Origin: Ruegeria pomeroyi
GTDB lineage: Bacteria; Pseudomonadota; Alphaproteobacteria; Rhodobacterales; Rhodobacteraceae
Direction of reading: 5' to 3'
Length of the DNA: 64,000 nt
Assembly (NCBI RefSeq): GCF_021405525.1
Contig: NZ_JAGQAG010000001.1
Span: 3,754,856-3,818,855 of the forward strand
A program made the position numbers and the translations under genes. Position 1 is the stretch's first letter. Each line of letters starts with the position of its first letter. The notes under the pieces are model-generated. The model was not told the DNA's origin, made no database searches, and saw only the letters and a program-made list of their open reading frames with translations. Below, in pieces: positions 33,891 through 43,012 of the stretch.

Positions 33891-35549
33891 ATGAATATCC
33901 TGTTCATCATGTTTGATCAGCTGCGCTGGGATTACCTCAGCTGTTACGGCCACAAGACCCTGAACACGCCCAATATCGACCAGTTGGCGGCAAAGGGGGT
34001 GCGGTTTGACCGTGCCTATATCCAGTCGCCGATTTGCGGTTCGTCCCGGATGAGCACCTATACCGGGCGCTATGTACATTCGCACGGGGCCAGCTGGAAC
34101 GGCATCCCGCTCAAGGTGGGCGAGATGACCATGGGCGACCACCTGCGCGCCGCCGGGATGGCTTGCTGGCTGGTGGGCAAGACCCACATGCGCGCGGACG
34201 AGGAAGGCATGGCACGGCTGGGGCTTGAGCCGGATTCGCTGATCGGGGCGCGGGTGGCGGAATGCGGGTTCGACGTGTTCGAGCGCGACGACGGCATGCT
34301 GCCCGAGGGACCGGATGGCTATTACGACCCCGACGGCGCCAGGGAATACAACAAGTACCTGCGCGCCAAGGGCTATGAGAGCGACAACCCCTGGCACGAC
34401 TTTGCCAATTCCGGGCTGGATGCCGAGGGTAATGTGCAATCGGGCTGGTTCCTCAAGAACGCGACCCGCCCCGCCAATATCGCCGAAGAGGACAGCGAGA
34501 CCCCCTATCTGACCACCCGCGCGATGGAGTTCATCGAACAGCAGACCGGCCCATGGTGCTGTCACCTGAGCTATATCAAGCCGCACTGGCCCTATATCGT
34601 GCCCGAACCCTATGCCAGCATGTATGGCCCCGAACATGTGCAGGAGGTGGTGCGCAGCGACAGCGAACGGCAGAACGCCCATCCGCTGTTCAAGGCCTTC
34701 ATGGACACCAAGGTGGGCGAGGCCTTTTCCCGGCAAGAGGTGCGCGATGCGGTGATCCCCGCCTATATGGGGCTGATCAAACAGGCCGACGACCAGATGG
34801 GGCGGCTCTTCACATGGCTCGAGGAGACCGGGCGCATGCAGGACACGATGATTGTCCTGACCTCGGATCATGGCGATTTCCTGGGCGATCACTGGATGGG
34901 GGAAAAGACCTTCTTTCACGATGCCGCGACGCGGGTTCCGCTGATCGTCTACGATCCGCGCCCCGAGGCCGACGCGACACGGGGCAGCGTCTGTGACGCA
35001 TTGGTCGAAAGCATCGACCTGGCGCCGACATTCGTCGAGGCGGCGGGCGGCAAACCGGCGATGCATATCCTCGAAGGGGAAAGCCTGATCCCGATCCTGC
35101 ACGGCGCGCGCGACCACACGCTGCGCGATCACGTGATCTGCGAATACGATTTCTCGGCCTCGCCGATTGCGCATCTGAACGACATCTCGGTGCGGCAGGC
35201 AGTGATGTTCATGGTGGCGGACAAGGACTGGAAGCTGATCCATTTCGAGGCAGACCCGCGCCCGATGCTGTTCGATCTGAAGAACGATCCGCAGGAACTC
35301 GTCGATCTGGGCGGCGACCCGGCCCATGCCGATGTGATCGCCGGGATGTATGACAAGCTGTTCCGCTGGACCCGCCGCCAGTCGCAGCGCACCACCCGCA
35401 GCGAGGAACAGCTGATCGCCATGCGCACCAAATCCCGCAAACGCGGGATCGTGTTGGGCATCTATGACGAGAACGAAACGCCGCTGGAGCTGACCGTGAA
35501 ATATCGCGGCCGCAAGGCGCGGCCGTACAAGGACTATCTGAAGGGGTAA
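33891..35549 (+). CDS. Sulfatase-superfamily hydrolase, phosphonate monoester hydrolase-like
   Basis: 552-aa alkaline-phosphatase-superfamily enzyme. The metal aspartates sit in FDQLRWDYLSCYGH. The formylglycine site is SPICGSSRMSTYTGRY near residues 47-62, where a Cys in a C-x2-S-R context replaces the classical C-x-P-S-R. TSDHGDFLGDHWMGEKTFFH supplies further ligands. The opening block and the long C-terminal extension fit phosphonate/phosphate monoester hydrolases better than arylsulfatases. Such enzymes are catalytically promiscuous, so the in vivo substrate is open. No signal peptide. AAAAGG precedes the start. It lies beside the rearranged pheT remnant. Confidence 0.87.
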   Translation: MNILFIMFDQLRWDYLSCYGHKTLNTPNIDQLAAKGVRFDRAYIQSPICGSSRMSTYTGRYVHSHGASWNGIPLKVGEMTMGDHLRAAGMACWLVGKTHMRADEEGMARLGLEPDSLIGARVAECGFDVFERDDGMLPEGPDGYYDPDGAREYNKYLRAKGYESDNPWHDFANSGLDAEGNVQSGWFLKNATRPANIAEEDSETPYLTTRAMEFIEQQTGPWCCHLSYIKPHWPYIVPEPYASMYGPEHVQEVVRSDSERQNAHPLFKAFMDTKVGEAFSRQEVRDAVIPAYMGLIKQADDQMGRLFTWLEETGRMQDTMIVLTSDHGDFLGDHWMGEKTFFHDAATRVPLIVYDPRPEADATRGSVCDALVESIDLAPTFVEAAGGKPAMHILEGESLIPILHGARDHTLRDHVICEYDFSASPIAHLNDISVRQAVMFMVADKDWKLIHFEADPRPMLFDLKNDPQELVDLGGDPAHADVIAGMYDKLFRWTRRQSQRTTRSEEQLIAMRTKSRKRGIVLGIYDENETPLELTVKYRGRKARPYKDYLKG

Positions 35550-35696
35550 GAGCCGCGCGAGCGCCAGGCCGCGGGATGGCGAACCAACGGTTGAGCGGGG
35601 CAGTTTATGCCAGCCAAGTCCAAATAACTTTCGAAGGGTGCGCTGGCGGCCCCATATCGCCAGCCCGTGCGGGCGGTCTGGCGATTGCGCGGCGGC

Positions 35697-35816
35697 CTAT
35701 CGGCCTTGATCCCGCGCTGGCGCTTTAGCTGCATCGACCTCGAGCCCCAGATCGGTCAGCGCCTCGGCAATCTCGTCCACGCTGGCGGTGGTGTCGAGGT
35801 GGTCCTACAGCCAGAA
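35697..35816 (-). pseudogene. 5' fragment of pheT with nonsense mutation
   Basis: The minus strand reads FWL-stop-DHLDTTASVDEIAEALTD, then LGLEVDAA. This closely follows the N-terminus of phenylalanyl-tRNA synthetase beta chain (WLKDHLDT...LTDIGLEVE). A TAG (35805-35807) replaces the expected Lys codon, and the frame closes at 35697 after a short unrelated tail. It lies downstream of pheS, where pheT normally sits, and is separated from it by an AT-rich gene. It looks like the stump left by a rearrangement; a complete pheT must exist elsewhere. Confidence 0.72.
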
Positions 35817-35827
35817 GCGGGAGGATT

Positions 35828-36253
35828 TTATTTCTTTGCCTCGTTTAATCCGAAATAGTTCATTATCAGAACCGTCAGTACAGAAACCAAAATTGGGAGG
35901 AAAACTGACGTCATTGCTTTGTCGATCCAACCACCGATGACTCTAGCAGCTTTTCGTATCAAAGTGTTCTTTCGGTGGACCTCAAGCCTGTCATGTCCAA
36001 GCAACGTCAATGAGTATGTAGACCACTCGGGAGTCTCGACGCTTGGGTTGACAAAGCCGTTTTCCGCCATTCTCTCCAGGTGGTAGCGTGAGTTTGCATC
36101 CAAGTCGTGGTTTGCAAGATACTTTTCTCTTTGCTCGGAGCTGTAGTTGTGACGGTTCAAATACGCGTGGTCGGAGAAATCAACGCCACTGCCGTGGTCC
36201 TGTTCCTCTAAGAGTTCCAGAAGAGCTTTTTCCCGACCTAGCTCATACTTCAC
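35828..36253 (-). CDS. AT-rich winged-helix/membrane protein coupled to pheS (DUF2513-like)
   Basis: 141-aa protein. The N-terminal half contains a winged-helix-like pattern ([14 protein letters not shown], then [12 protein letters not shown]), reminiscent of the DUF2513 fold. One C-terminal transmembrane helix follows (about residues 115-134, [20 protein letters not shown]). The GTG start at 36253 overlaps the pheS stop as GTGA, so translation is probably coupled. Base composition is clearly more AT-rich than its neighbours, pointing to acquisition. The family link is by eye; function unknown. Confidence 0.7.
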   Translation of the reverse strand: MKYELGREKALLELLEEQDHGSGVDFSDHAYLNRHNYSSEQREKYLANHDLDANSRYHLERMAENGFVNPSVETPEWSTYSLTLLGHDRLEVHRKNTLIRKAARVIGGWIDKAMTSVFLPILVSVLTVLIMNYFGLNEAKK

Positions 36254-37323
36254 CTACTCAAACCCCCATGCAGGTTCGGCATGTCCAGCGCGGCAAAGCC
36301 GTAGTGGCGCAGCCAGCGCAGGTCTGAATCGAAGAAGGCGCGCAGATCGGGGATGCCGTATTTCAGCATCGCCAGACGGTCGATACCGATGCCGAATGCA
36401 AAACCCTGGTACACATCCGGGTCGATGCCGCCGGCGGCGATCACCTTGGGGTGCACCATGCCGGAGCCGAGGATCTCCAGCCAGTCGTCGCCTTCGCCGA
36501 TCTTCAGCTGGCCGCCTTCCCACGAACAGCGGATATCGACCTCGGCCGAGGGTTCGGTGAAGGGGAAATGCGAGGCGCGGAACCGCAGTTCGACATCGTC
36601 CACCTCGAAGAACGCCTTGACGAATTCCTCGAGCGTCCATTTCAGGTTCGCCATCGAGATATCGCGGTCCAGCGCCAGGCCTTCGACCTGGTGGAACATC
36701 GGCGTGTGGGTCTGGTCGTAATCTGCGCGATAGACACCGCCCGGACAGATCACGCGCAGGGGCGCGCCCATTTTCTCCATCGAGCGGATCTGCACCGGCG
36801 AGGTATGGGTCCGCAGCACATGCGGCGGGCGATTGTCGCCCTCGGCGCGGTGCATGTAGAACGTGTCCATCTCGGCCCGTGCGGGGTGGTGGCCGGGGAT
36901 GTTGAGCGCGTCGAAATTGTACCAGTCGGTGTCGATGCGCGGCCCTTCGGCAACAGAAAAGCCCATTTCAGCAAAGATCGCGGTCAGTTCCTCGCGGGCC
37001 TGGCTGATCGGGTGCAGCGTGCCCTGGCGGCGGTTGCGCGCGGGCAGGGTCACGTCCAGCCATTCGCTGCGCAGACGCTCGTCAAGCGCGGCATCGGCCA
37101 GCGCCGCCTTCTTGGCAGCCAACGCAGAGTTGATCTCGTCTTTCAGCTCGTTCAGTGCCGGGCCCGCGGTCTGGCGTTCCTCGGGCGTCATCTTGCCCAG
37201 TTCACGCATTTTCAGCGCCACCTCGCCCTTCTTGCCCACGGCGGCAAGGCGGATCGCTTCGATCGCGGCCTCGTCGGCGGCCTCTGCGATCTGGCCCAGA
37301 TATTTGGCTTTAAGATCGTCCAT
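36250..37323 (-). CDS. pheS: Phenylalanyl-tRNA synthetase alpha subunit
   Basis: 357-aa class II synthetase subunit that charges tRNA-Phe together with PheT. A coiled-coil N-terminal arm (residues 1-90) precedes motif 2 ([11 protein letters not shown]) and motif 3 ([22 protein letters not shown]). The length is normal. Oddly, pheT does not follow: the stop overlaps the GTG of an AT-rich membrane-protein gene, and only a mutated 5' stump of pheT lies beyond. The ATG at 37323 is the conventional start. Confidence 0.96.
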   Translation of the reverse strand: MDDLKAKYLGQIAEAADEAAIEAIRLAAVGKKGEVALKMRELGKMTPEERQTAGPALNELKDEINSALAAKKAALADAALDERLRSEWLDVTLPARNRRQGTLHPISQAREELTAIFAEMGFSVAEGPRIDTDWYNFDALNIPGHHPARAEMDTFYMHRAEGDNRPPHVLRTHTSPVQIRSMEKMGAPLRVICPGGVYRADYDQTHTPMFHQVEGLALDRDISMANLKWTLEEFVKAFFEVDDVELRFRASHFPFTEPSAEVDIRCSWEGGQLKIGEGDDWLEILGSGMVHPKVIAAGGIDPDVYQGFAFGIGIDRLAMLKYGIPDLRAFFDSDLRWLRHYGFAALDMPNLHGGLSR

Positions 37324-37428
37324 GACGGTCCCCTGAATTTGGTCCAGAACCTGCTATCGGCCAATGGGCGCGATTGCAAGACGGGCTGGGTGGTTTGACC
37401 CGGCTGTTTCCCGGATGCCGCGCCTGTC

Positions 37429-38196
37429 TCAGGTCATGCGCCGCATCATCGCCGCCATGGTATAGGCATTGGCATAGCCCAGATCGCTGGCGACCCGGGC
37501 GGCGGGCCTGCCCTGGGCCAGCCCTCGCAGCGCCGCCTGACAGCGCAGCCGTTGCGCCCACTTGCCGAAACTCACGCCGGTTTCCATCTGGAAATGTCGG
37601 CTGAAGGTGCGGCGGCTCATCCCCGCTTCGGCGGCCCAGCCGTCCAGGTCGCGCGGGCTGGCGGGTGTGGCGATCAGCGCGTCGCAGACCCGGCGCAAAC
37701 GCGGATCGACGGGGTAAGGCAGTGCCAGGGGCGAGACCGGGGCGGCCAGCAGTTCGATCAGGATAAGCTGGCTCAGATGCAGGGCGCGGGGCGGCATCGG
37801 CCAGGGATTGTCCATCTCGCAGAGTGCCGCGATCAGCTGCGCCAGCAGCGGCGACACCGTGACCAGCCGGCATCGGGCCAGCGCATCCGCGCCGGGCAGG
37901 CCTGCGCGGACATAGAGCGATTGCAGGCGCACAGCGCCGATCATGCGGATCTCGTGCGGCTGCTCTGCCGGGACGATCAACCCATATCCGGGCGGGATGG
38001 CATAGGACATGGCCTCCGTCTCGGCCATCATCAGGCCCGAGACCGCATAGATCAGCTGATGCCGGGGATGCCGATGCCGGACCGAGACATAGCCGTCGCG
38101 ATAGTCGCGCGCATAGCCGACCACATCATGTGGCAGGGACTGCACACGATCCGCCGAGGAGCCCGGCAATTGGAACTGATCGTCAATTTGGCCCAT
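37429..38196 (-). CDS. AraC-family regulator with cupin-type sensor domain
   Basis: 255-aa regulator. The N-terminal half is an AraC-type cupin (HRHPRHQLIYAVSGLMMAET, IPPGYGLIVPAEQPHE). The C-terminal half has two helix-turn-helix units (AAEAGMSRRTFSRHFQMETG; ASDLGYANAYTMAAMM). Divergent from the PPOX flavoprotein gene 71 bp away, which it may control. Confidence 0.9.
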   Translation of the reverse strand: MGQIDDQFQLPGSSADRVQSLPHDVVGYARDYRDGYVSVRHRHPRHQLIYAVSGLMMAETEAMSYAIPPGYGLIVPAEQPHEIRMIGAVRLQSLYVRAGLPGADALARCRLVTVSPLLAQLIAALCEMDNPWPMPPRALHLSQLILIELLAAPVSPLALPYPVDPRLRRVCDALIATPASPRDLDGWAAEAGMSRRTFSRHFQMETGVSFGKWAQRLRCQAALRGLAQGRPAARVASDLGYANAYTMAAMMRRMT

Positions 38197-38267
38197 TTGC
38201 TAAATCTTTGGCCACATTTCTCTAAAAGGACAAGCTAGGACAGGGGCAATCTGGAAAGGATCTGCCG

Positions 38268-38870
38268 ATGCGCCCCATAACCGACATGACCGAGCTTGAA
38301 ACCCTTTACGACGCGGCGGTGCCCGCTTCGCTGACCAAGGTGCGTACAAGGCTGAGCCCGCTCTACCGTCAATGGATCGAGACAGCGCGGTTCTGCGTGC
38401 TGTCGACGGTGGGGCCTGAGGGCACCGATGCCAGCCCGCGCGGCGATGACGGCCCGGTGGTGCGCATCGTCGATGACAGCACCCTGTGGCTGCCGGACTG
38501 GCGCGGTAACAACCGGATCGATTCCCTGCGCAACATCGTCCGTGACAACCGGGTGAGCCTGATGTTCATGGTGCCCGGCTGTCAGAACGTGGTGCGGGTG
38601 AACGGTACCGCCTTTCTGACCCCTGACGCTCAGGCCCGCGCCAGTTTCGAGCGCAAGGGGCGCCAGCCCGCAACGGTCATCGTGATCCAGGTGGGCGAGA
38701 TGTATTTCCAATGCGCCAAGGCACTGATGCGCTCGGGCCTCTGGACGCGGGGCGACGAAAGCGGGCTGGTCCCCACGGCGGGACAGTTCCTGCGTGAACA
38801 GGACGACGGGTTCGCCGCCGAGGACTATGACGCGGGCTATGCCGAATACGCCAAGTCGCGGATGTGGTGA
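38268..38870 (+). CDS. Pyridoxamine-5'-phosphate-oxidase-like FMN-binding protein (MSMEG_1061 type)
   Basis: 200-aa split-barrel flavoprotein. RFCVLSTVGPEGTDASPRGD, LWLPDWRGNNRIDSLRNI and LMFMVPG are the conserved strands of the PPOX-like family typified by MSMEG_1061, which is not the PdxH enzyme of B6 synthesis. Probably binds FMN or F420; the reaction is unknown. Divergent from an AraC regulator and followed 100 bp later by the amine oxidase gene on the same strand. Confidence 0.87.
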   Translation: MRPITDMTELETLYDAAVPASLTKVRTRLSPLYRQWIETARFCVLSTVGPEGTDASPRGDDGPVVRIVDDSTLWLPDWRGNNRIDSLRNIVRDNRVSLMFMVPGCQNVVRVNGTAFLTPDAQARASFERKGRQPATVIVIQVGEMYFQCAKALMRSGLWTRGDESGLVPTAGQFLREQDDGFAAEDYDAGYAEYAKSRMW

Positions 38871-38973
38871 GCGACTGCGCAGACCAAGAGTTGGAGGGGA
38901 GCAAAGACACGCGTCCCAAATGATGCTAGCATCGACCGAGGGCCGGATCTGCCCGTGCCTGTGAATGTGACAA

Positions 38974-40338
38974 ATGGGCAGCCTCTCCATGACGACCGCA
39001 TCGACCAGACGTCAGGTTCTCGCCGCCATCGGAGGATTGGGGGCGTTCGGCCTTGGGGCGCGGGGTGTGCTTGGTCAACCGCAGGGTCGCATTCTGGTTG
39101 TCGGCGCCGGGCTGGCGGGCTTGTCGGCGGCCCGCGTCCTGCGCGATGCCGGGCGGAACGTCACTGTTGTCGAGGCGCGATCGCGCATCGGCGGTCGCAT
39201 TCACACCTCTCGCGTCTGGCCGGATTTGCCGATGGACCTTGGGGCAAGCTGGATCCACGGCCAGCGCGGCAATCCTCTGACCGCCCTGGCGCGCGAGGCG
39301 GGGGCACGGGTCGTGGCCACCCGCTACGATGCCGCCATCCTGAAGGATGCAAGCGGGCGCGATATTGACCCGGACTTGCGTGGTGCCGAACGCATTCTGC
39401 GCGGGGCGCTGGCAGAGGCCGATCGGAAGTCGCGTGACATGTCTGTCCTGGACGCGCTGGAGGCTTCCTCGGGCTGGCGAGGCGCGGATGCGGGGTTGCG
39501 CAGGCTTGTACTCTACCTCGTCAACAGCACGCTTGAGCAGGAATATGGCGCCCCCGCCAGGCAGCTTTCAGCCTGGTATGGCCAAGAGGATGCCGAATTC
39601 GGGGGACAGGATGCGCTGTTTCCGGGCGGGTTCGACCAGATTGCTGCTTATCTGGCGCGGGGTCTCGATATTCGGCTTTCCGCCGAAGTGACCGGGATCG
39701 CTCCGGGACACGTGCGCCTTGCGGATGGCGGCCGGATCGACGCCGATGTGATCGTTTGCACGCTGCCGCTGGGCGTGCTGCAATCCGGGCGTATCCGGTT
39801 TGCCGAACCACTGGCGCAGGATCGCGTTGCTGCGTCCCGCAGCCTGCGGATGGGTCTTTTGAACAAATGCTGGCTGCGCTTCGATGGCATCCATTGGCCA
39901 GACGATGTCGACTGGATCGGTTGGCTTGGCCCCAGGCCCGGCCTTTGGGGCGAATGGGTATCGCTTGCCCGGACACTAAGGGCACCTGTCCTGGTGGGTT
40001 TCAATGCTGCCGACGCGGCGGCCGAAATGGAAAGCCTGAGCGACCGCGATACCGTCGCGGCCGCTCTGGAGGCGCTCCGCTCGATGTTCGGGTCGGGTTT
40101 TCCGGCACCGCGCGCGGCCCAGGCCACAAGGTGGGGGCAGGACAGGCACACGTTCGGCAGCTACAGCTATAATGCCGTAGGTACGCGCCCCTCCACGCGC
40201 GCGGAACTGGCGGGACCGGATTGGGACGGAAAAATCTGGTTCGCGGGCGAGGCGACTTCAGCCCGCTATTTCGGCACGGCACATGGCGCCGTTTTGTCGG
40301 GGAGGGCGGTGGCCCGAGATATCCTGGCGACAGATTGA
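38974..40338 (+). CDS. Tat-exported flavin-containing amine oxidase
   Basis: 454-aa FAD enzyme of the monoamine/polyamine oxidase family. A Tat-type signal (STRRQVLAAIGGLGAFGLG) precedes the FAD dinucleotide-binding motif VVGAGLAGLSAARVL and the GGRIHTSR segment. The C-terminal FAD block WFAGEATSARYFGTAHGA follows. A second in-frame ATG at 38989 is nearly as likely a start. It should oxidise an amine in the periplasm, releasing aldehyde, ammonia and peroxide; the particular substrate is not evident. Confidence 0.9.
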   Translation: MGSLSMTTASTRRQVLAAIGGLGAFGLGARGVLGQPQGRILVVGAGLAGLSAARVLRDAGRNVTVVEARSRIGGRIHTSRVWPDLPMDLGASWIHGQRGNPLTALAREAGARVVATRYDAAILKDASGRDIDPDLRGAERILRGALAEADRKSRDMSVLDALEASSGWRGADAGLRRLVLYLVNSTLEQEYGAPARQLSAWYGQEDAEFGGQDALFPGGFDQIAAYLARGLDIRLSAEVTGIAPGHVRLADGGRIDADVIVCTLPLGVLQSGRIRFAEPLAQDRVAASRSLRMGLLNKCWLRFDGIHWPDDVDWIGWLGPRPGLWGEWVSLARTLRAPVLVGFNAADAAAEMESLSDRDTVAAALEALRSMFGSGFPAPRAAQATRWGQDRHTFGSYSYNAVGTRPSTRAELAGPDWDGKIWFAGEATSARYFGTAHGAVLSGRAVARDILATD

Positions 40339-40436
40339 TCGCTTCGGAACGACGAGGCTTGTGATCCAGTGTCCAAATCAGGGCGCCCGACCAACGGGGA
40401 AGATGCCGAAGGCCCATGCTGGTCTTTGCCGTAGAA

Positions 40437-40462
40437 CGAAAAGACCGCCCCAAGGGGCGGCC
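40437..40462 (-). terminator. Terminator of rpmI-rplT
   Basis: CCGCCCC-AA-GGGGCGG stem followed on the minus strand by TCTTTT, about 35 bp past the rplT stop. Confidence 0.8.
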
Positions 40463-40495
40463 TTTCCTTCACTGTCTCTCGTCTGATGCGAGGTA

Positions 40496-40861
40496 TCAGG
40501 CGGCCAGCGCGGCCTGGGCCTTGGCGACGATGGCGCCAAAGGCTTCGGGCTCGTGCACGGCCAAGTCGGCCAGGACCTTGCGGTCCACTTCGATGCCGGC
40601 CAGGTTCAGGCCGTTGATGAAGCGCGAATAGGTCAGCGCCTCGTCGTGGCTGCGCACGGCGGCGTTGATCCGCTGGATCCACAGCGCGCGGAAGTTCCGC
40701 TTGCGGGCCTTGCGGTCACGGGTTGCATACTGGTTGGCCTTGTCGACGGCCTGGGTTGCCACCTTGAACGAGCTCTTGCGGCGGCCATAGTACCCTTTGG
40801 CGGCCTTGAGAACTTTCTTGTGACGGGCGTGGGTTACGGTTCCACCTTTAACGCGGGACAT
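40496..40861 (-). CDS. rplT: 50S ribosomal protein L20
   Basis: 121-aa basic protein opening [20 protein letters not shown], with the typical L20 blocks [11 protein letters not shown] and [20 protein letters not shown]. It binds 23S rRNA early in large-subunit assembly. It follows rpmI by 15 bp in the conserved rpmI-rplT pair. In many bacteria pheS follows directly; here 3.1 kb of other genes intervene. Confidence 0.98.
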   Translation of the reverse strand: MSRVKGGTVTHARHKKVLKAAKGYYGRRKSSFKVATQAVDKANQYATRDRKARKRNFRALWIQRINAAVRSHDEALTYSRFINGLNLAGIEVDRKVLADLAVHEPEAFGAIVAKAQAALAA

Positions 40862-40876
40862 CTCTCAAATCTCCTC

Positions 40877-41077
40877 TTAGCGGTCGTAGGGCATGTAGCC
40901 CTTGACGATCTTGGCGTCGGGGGCGGACAGGGTGGTGGTGCCACGGGCGTCGCGGATGAACTTGGTCGTGCGCTTGATCATGCCGTGGCGTTTGCCGGCC
41001 TGACCTGCCTTGACCTTACCCGTTGCGGTCACCTTGAAGCGCTTCTTGGCGCTCGATTTGGTCTTCATCTTGGGCAT
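40877..41077 (-). CDS. rpmI: 50S ribosomal protein L35
   Basis: 66-aa basic protein ([20 protein letters not shown]), with full length and the RHGM motif typical of L35. The ATG at 41077 has a strong AAAGGAGACGG site; the frame is open further upstream but without similarity. First gene of rpmI-rplT. Confidence 0.98.
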   Translation of the reverse strand: MPKMKTKSSAKKRFKVTATGKVKAGQAGKRHGMIKRTTKFIRDARGTTTLSAPDAKIVKGYMPYDR

Positions 41078-41197
41078 TTCCGTCTCCTTTTTGGGTTCGG
41101 TTTGCGCGCGACTCGGCATGCCACACCGGCCGGTCGCGCGAATAGAGGCGCCGTTTACGCAGAAAGCGCGTCCGAGGCAAGCAGTAATTCAGTGTTT

Positions 41198-41422
41198 TCA
41201 AGGGATGAAACGGGCAAAAACGGAAAAGAACACATCAGGTATTTCCGCCAGCACATAGCCGCCGGGTTTAAGCCACGCGGCATAAAGCATCATCCCCGCG
41301 GCGATCACGAGCGTGAAAATGGCAGCAAATGGGCGGCGGACTTCGCTATAGGCCGACACCATCGCCGGGATCGACAAAGCGGCGATGACCATACTCACCA
41401 CCAGGATCAGATCTGAGTCCAT
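41198..41422 (-). CDS. Small two-helix membrane protein of unknown function
   Basis: 74-aa protein with two predicted membrane helices (LILVVSMVIAALSIPAMVSA and FAAIFTLVIAAGMMLYAAW). The ATG has GAAGGGAG upstream. It lies 27 bp after pyk on the same strand, so probably co-transcribed. I do not recognise a family beyond a roseobacter-type hypothetical. Confidence 0.75.
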   Translation of the reverse strand: MDSDLILVVSMVIAALSIPAMVSAYSEVRRPFAAIFTLVIAAGMMLYAAWLKPGGYVLAEIPDVFFSVFARFIP

Positions 41423-41449
41423 GTCTGCTCCCTTCTTTTGCGGTGCAGC

Positions 41450-42895
41450 TTAGCCAGGGTCGGTATTGTATATCAAACGCTCGTCACAAGGCGCGACCCG
41501 CAGGATATTGGTGGTACCCGGCACGTTGAAAGGCACACCAGCGGTGATCACAATCTGGTCCGTCTCAGTAGCAAAGCCAGCCGCCCGCGCGACACGCGCG
41601 GCATTGACCACCGCGCCCTTGAACCGCTCCAGCTCTGGCGTAATCACGCAATGGCAACCCCAGCTGAGACAGAGCCGTCGCGCGGTGTCCAGCAGCGAGG
41701 TCATCGCGATGATCGGCACACCGGGGCGCTCGCGCGCAGTCAGCAGCGCAGTGGTGCCGGACTGGGTAAAGCAGCAAATCGCCTTGATATCCGTCTTCTC
41801 CGCGATTTCGCGCGCTGCGGCAACAATCCCGTCGGCGATAGTGGTGCCCTTGGCAGTCCGCGATGCGGCGATGATCTGAGTATAGGTGGGGTCTGCCTCG
41901 ACCTCGATGGCGACATTGTCCATCGTACGGACCGCCTCGATCGGATACTGACCGGCCGCGGACTCGGCGCTGAGCATGATGGCGTCTGTGCCCTCGTAAA
42001 TGGCGGTGGCCACGTCCGACACCTCGGCCCGGGTTGGCATCGGGCTTTCGATCATGCTTTCCAGCATCTGGGTGGCCACGATCACCGGCTTGGCGGCGGC
42101 GCGGCAGCGGCGCACCAACCGTTTCTGGATGGGCGGTACCGCCGCGACCGGCAGTTCCACGCCGAGATCGCCGCGCGCCACCATGATCCCGTCCGAAGCA
42201 TCCAGGATGGCATCGAATTCCTCGACCGCGGCGGGTTTTTCGATCTTCGACAGGATCGCGGCGCGTCCATCGGCCAGGCTGCGCGCCTCGAACACATCGC
42301 GTGCGCGTTGGACAAAGCTGAGCGCCAGCCAGTCAACACCCAGCTGGCACGCAAATTCAAGGTCGCCGCGATCCTTCTCCGACAGTGCCGCCAGGGGCAG
42401 CACGACGTCGGGCACGTTGACCCCCTTGCGGTTCGAGATGGTGCCGCCGGTGATTACGGTGCAATCGGCGAAGTCGGGGCCGCAATCGGTCACTTTCAGC
42501 CGGATCTTGCCATCGTTGACCAGCAGATGCGCGCCGGGTTCCAGCGCCTGGAAAATCTCGGGATGCGGCAGGCAGACACGTTTGGCATCGCCCGGGGCGG
42601 GGTCCAGATCAAGCCGGAACGCCGCGCCCTCAGCCAGGTCCTCGGCGTCGTTGGCAAAGGTGCCAACCCGCAACTTGGGGCCCTGAAGATCGGCAAGAAT
42701 GGCGATCGGGCTGTCCAGATCCTTCTCCACCTGCCGGATGATCTGGTGCTTGGCGCGGATCTCGTCATGGGTGCCGTGGCTCATGTTCAGGCGGAACACG
42801 TCGGCCCCGGCCTCGTGCAGCGCACGGATCGTCTCATAGGTTTCCGACGCCGGTCCCAGCGTTGCCACGATTTTCACTTTTCTCAGGCGACGCAT
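41450..42895 (-). CDS. pyk: Pyruvate kinase
   Basis: 481-aa glycolytic enzyme producing pyruvate and ATP from phosphoenolpyruvate and ADP. It opens MRRLRKVKIVATLGPAS, with NMSHGTH, the catalytic-site block ILSKIEKPAAVEEFD, the metal-binding ARGDLGVELP and ATQMLESM. A C-terminal regulatory domain of normal length is present. Start by family convention. Possibly leads a transcript with the small membrane-protein gene. Confidence 0.97.
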   Translation of the reverse strand: MRRLRKVKIVATLGPASETYETIRALHEAGADVFRLNMSHGTHDEIRAKHQIIRQVEKDLDSPIAILADLQGPKLRVGTFANDAEDLAEGAAFRLDLDPAPGDAKRVCLPHPEIFQALEPGAHLLVNDGKIRLKVTDCGPDFADCTVITGGTISNRKGVNVPDVVLPLAALSEKDRGDLEFACQLGVDWLALSFVQRARDVFEARSLADGRAAILSKIEKPAAVEEFDAILDASDGIMVARGDLGVELPVAAVPPIQKRLVRRCRAAAKPVIVATQMLESMIESPMPTRAEVSDVATAIYEGTDAIMLSAESAAGQYPIEAVRTMDNVAIEVEADPTYTQIIAASRTAKGTTIADGIVAAAREIAEKTDIKAICCFTQSGTTALLTARERPGVPIIAMTSLLDTARRLCLSWGCHCVITPELERFKGAVVNAARVARAAGFATETDQIVITAGVPFNVPGTTNILRVAPCDERLIYNTDPG

Positions 42896-43012
42896 GACCG
42901 ACCGCTCCCTTGCTCAAGCATTGTTACCGCAAACATCCATCGCGCTCGTTATGGCGCAATTCCCTTTTGTCGGCAACTGTCCTACACCTGCGGCAAACTA
43001 GATGACAGGCCC

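Noticed and set aside
41438..43012. 5' extension of the N-formylglutamate amidohydrolase frame over pyk
   Set aside because: Similarity starts only at 43013; the extension is antisense to pyruvate kinase.
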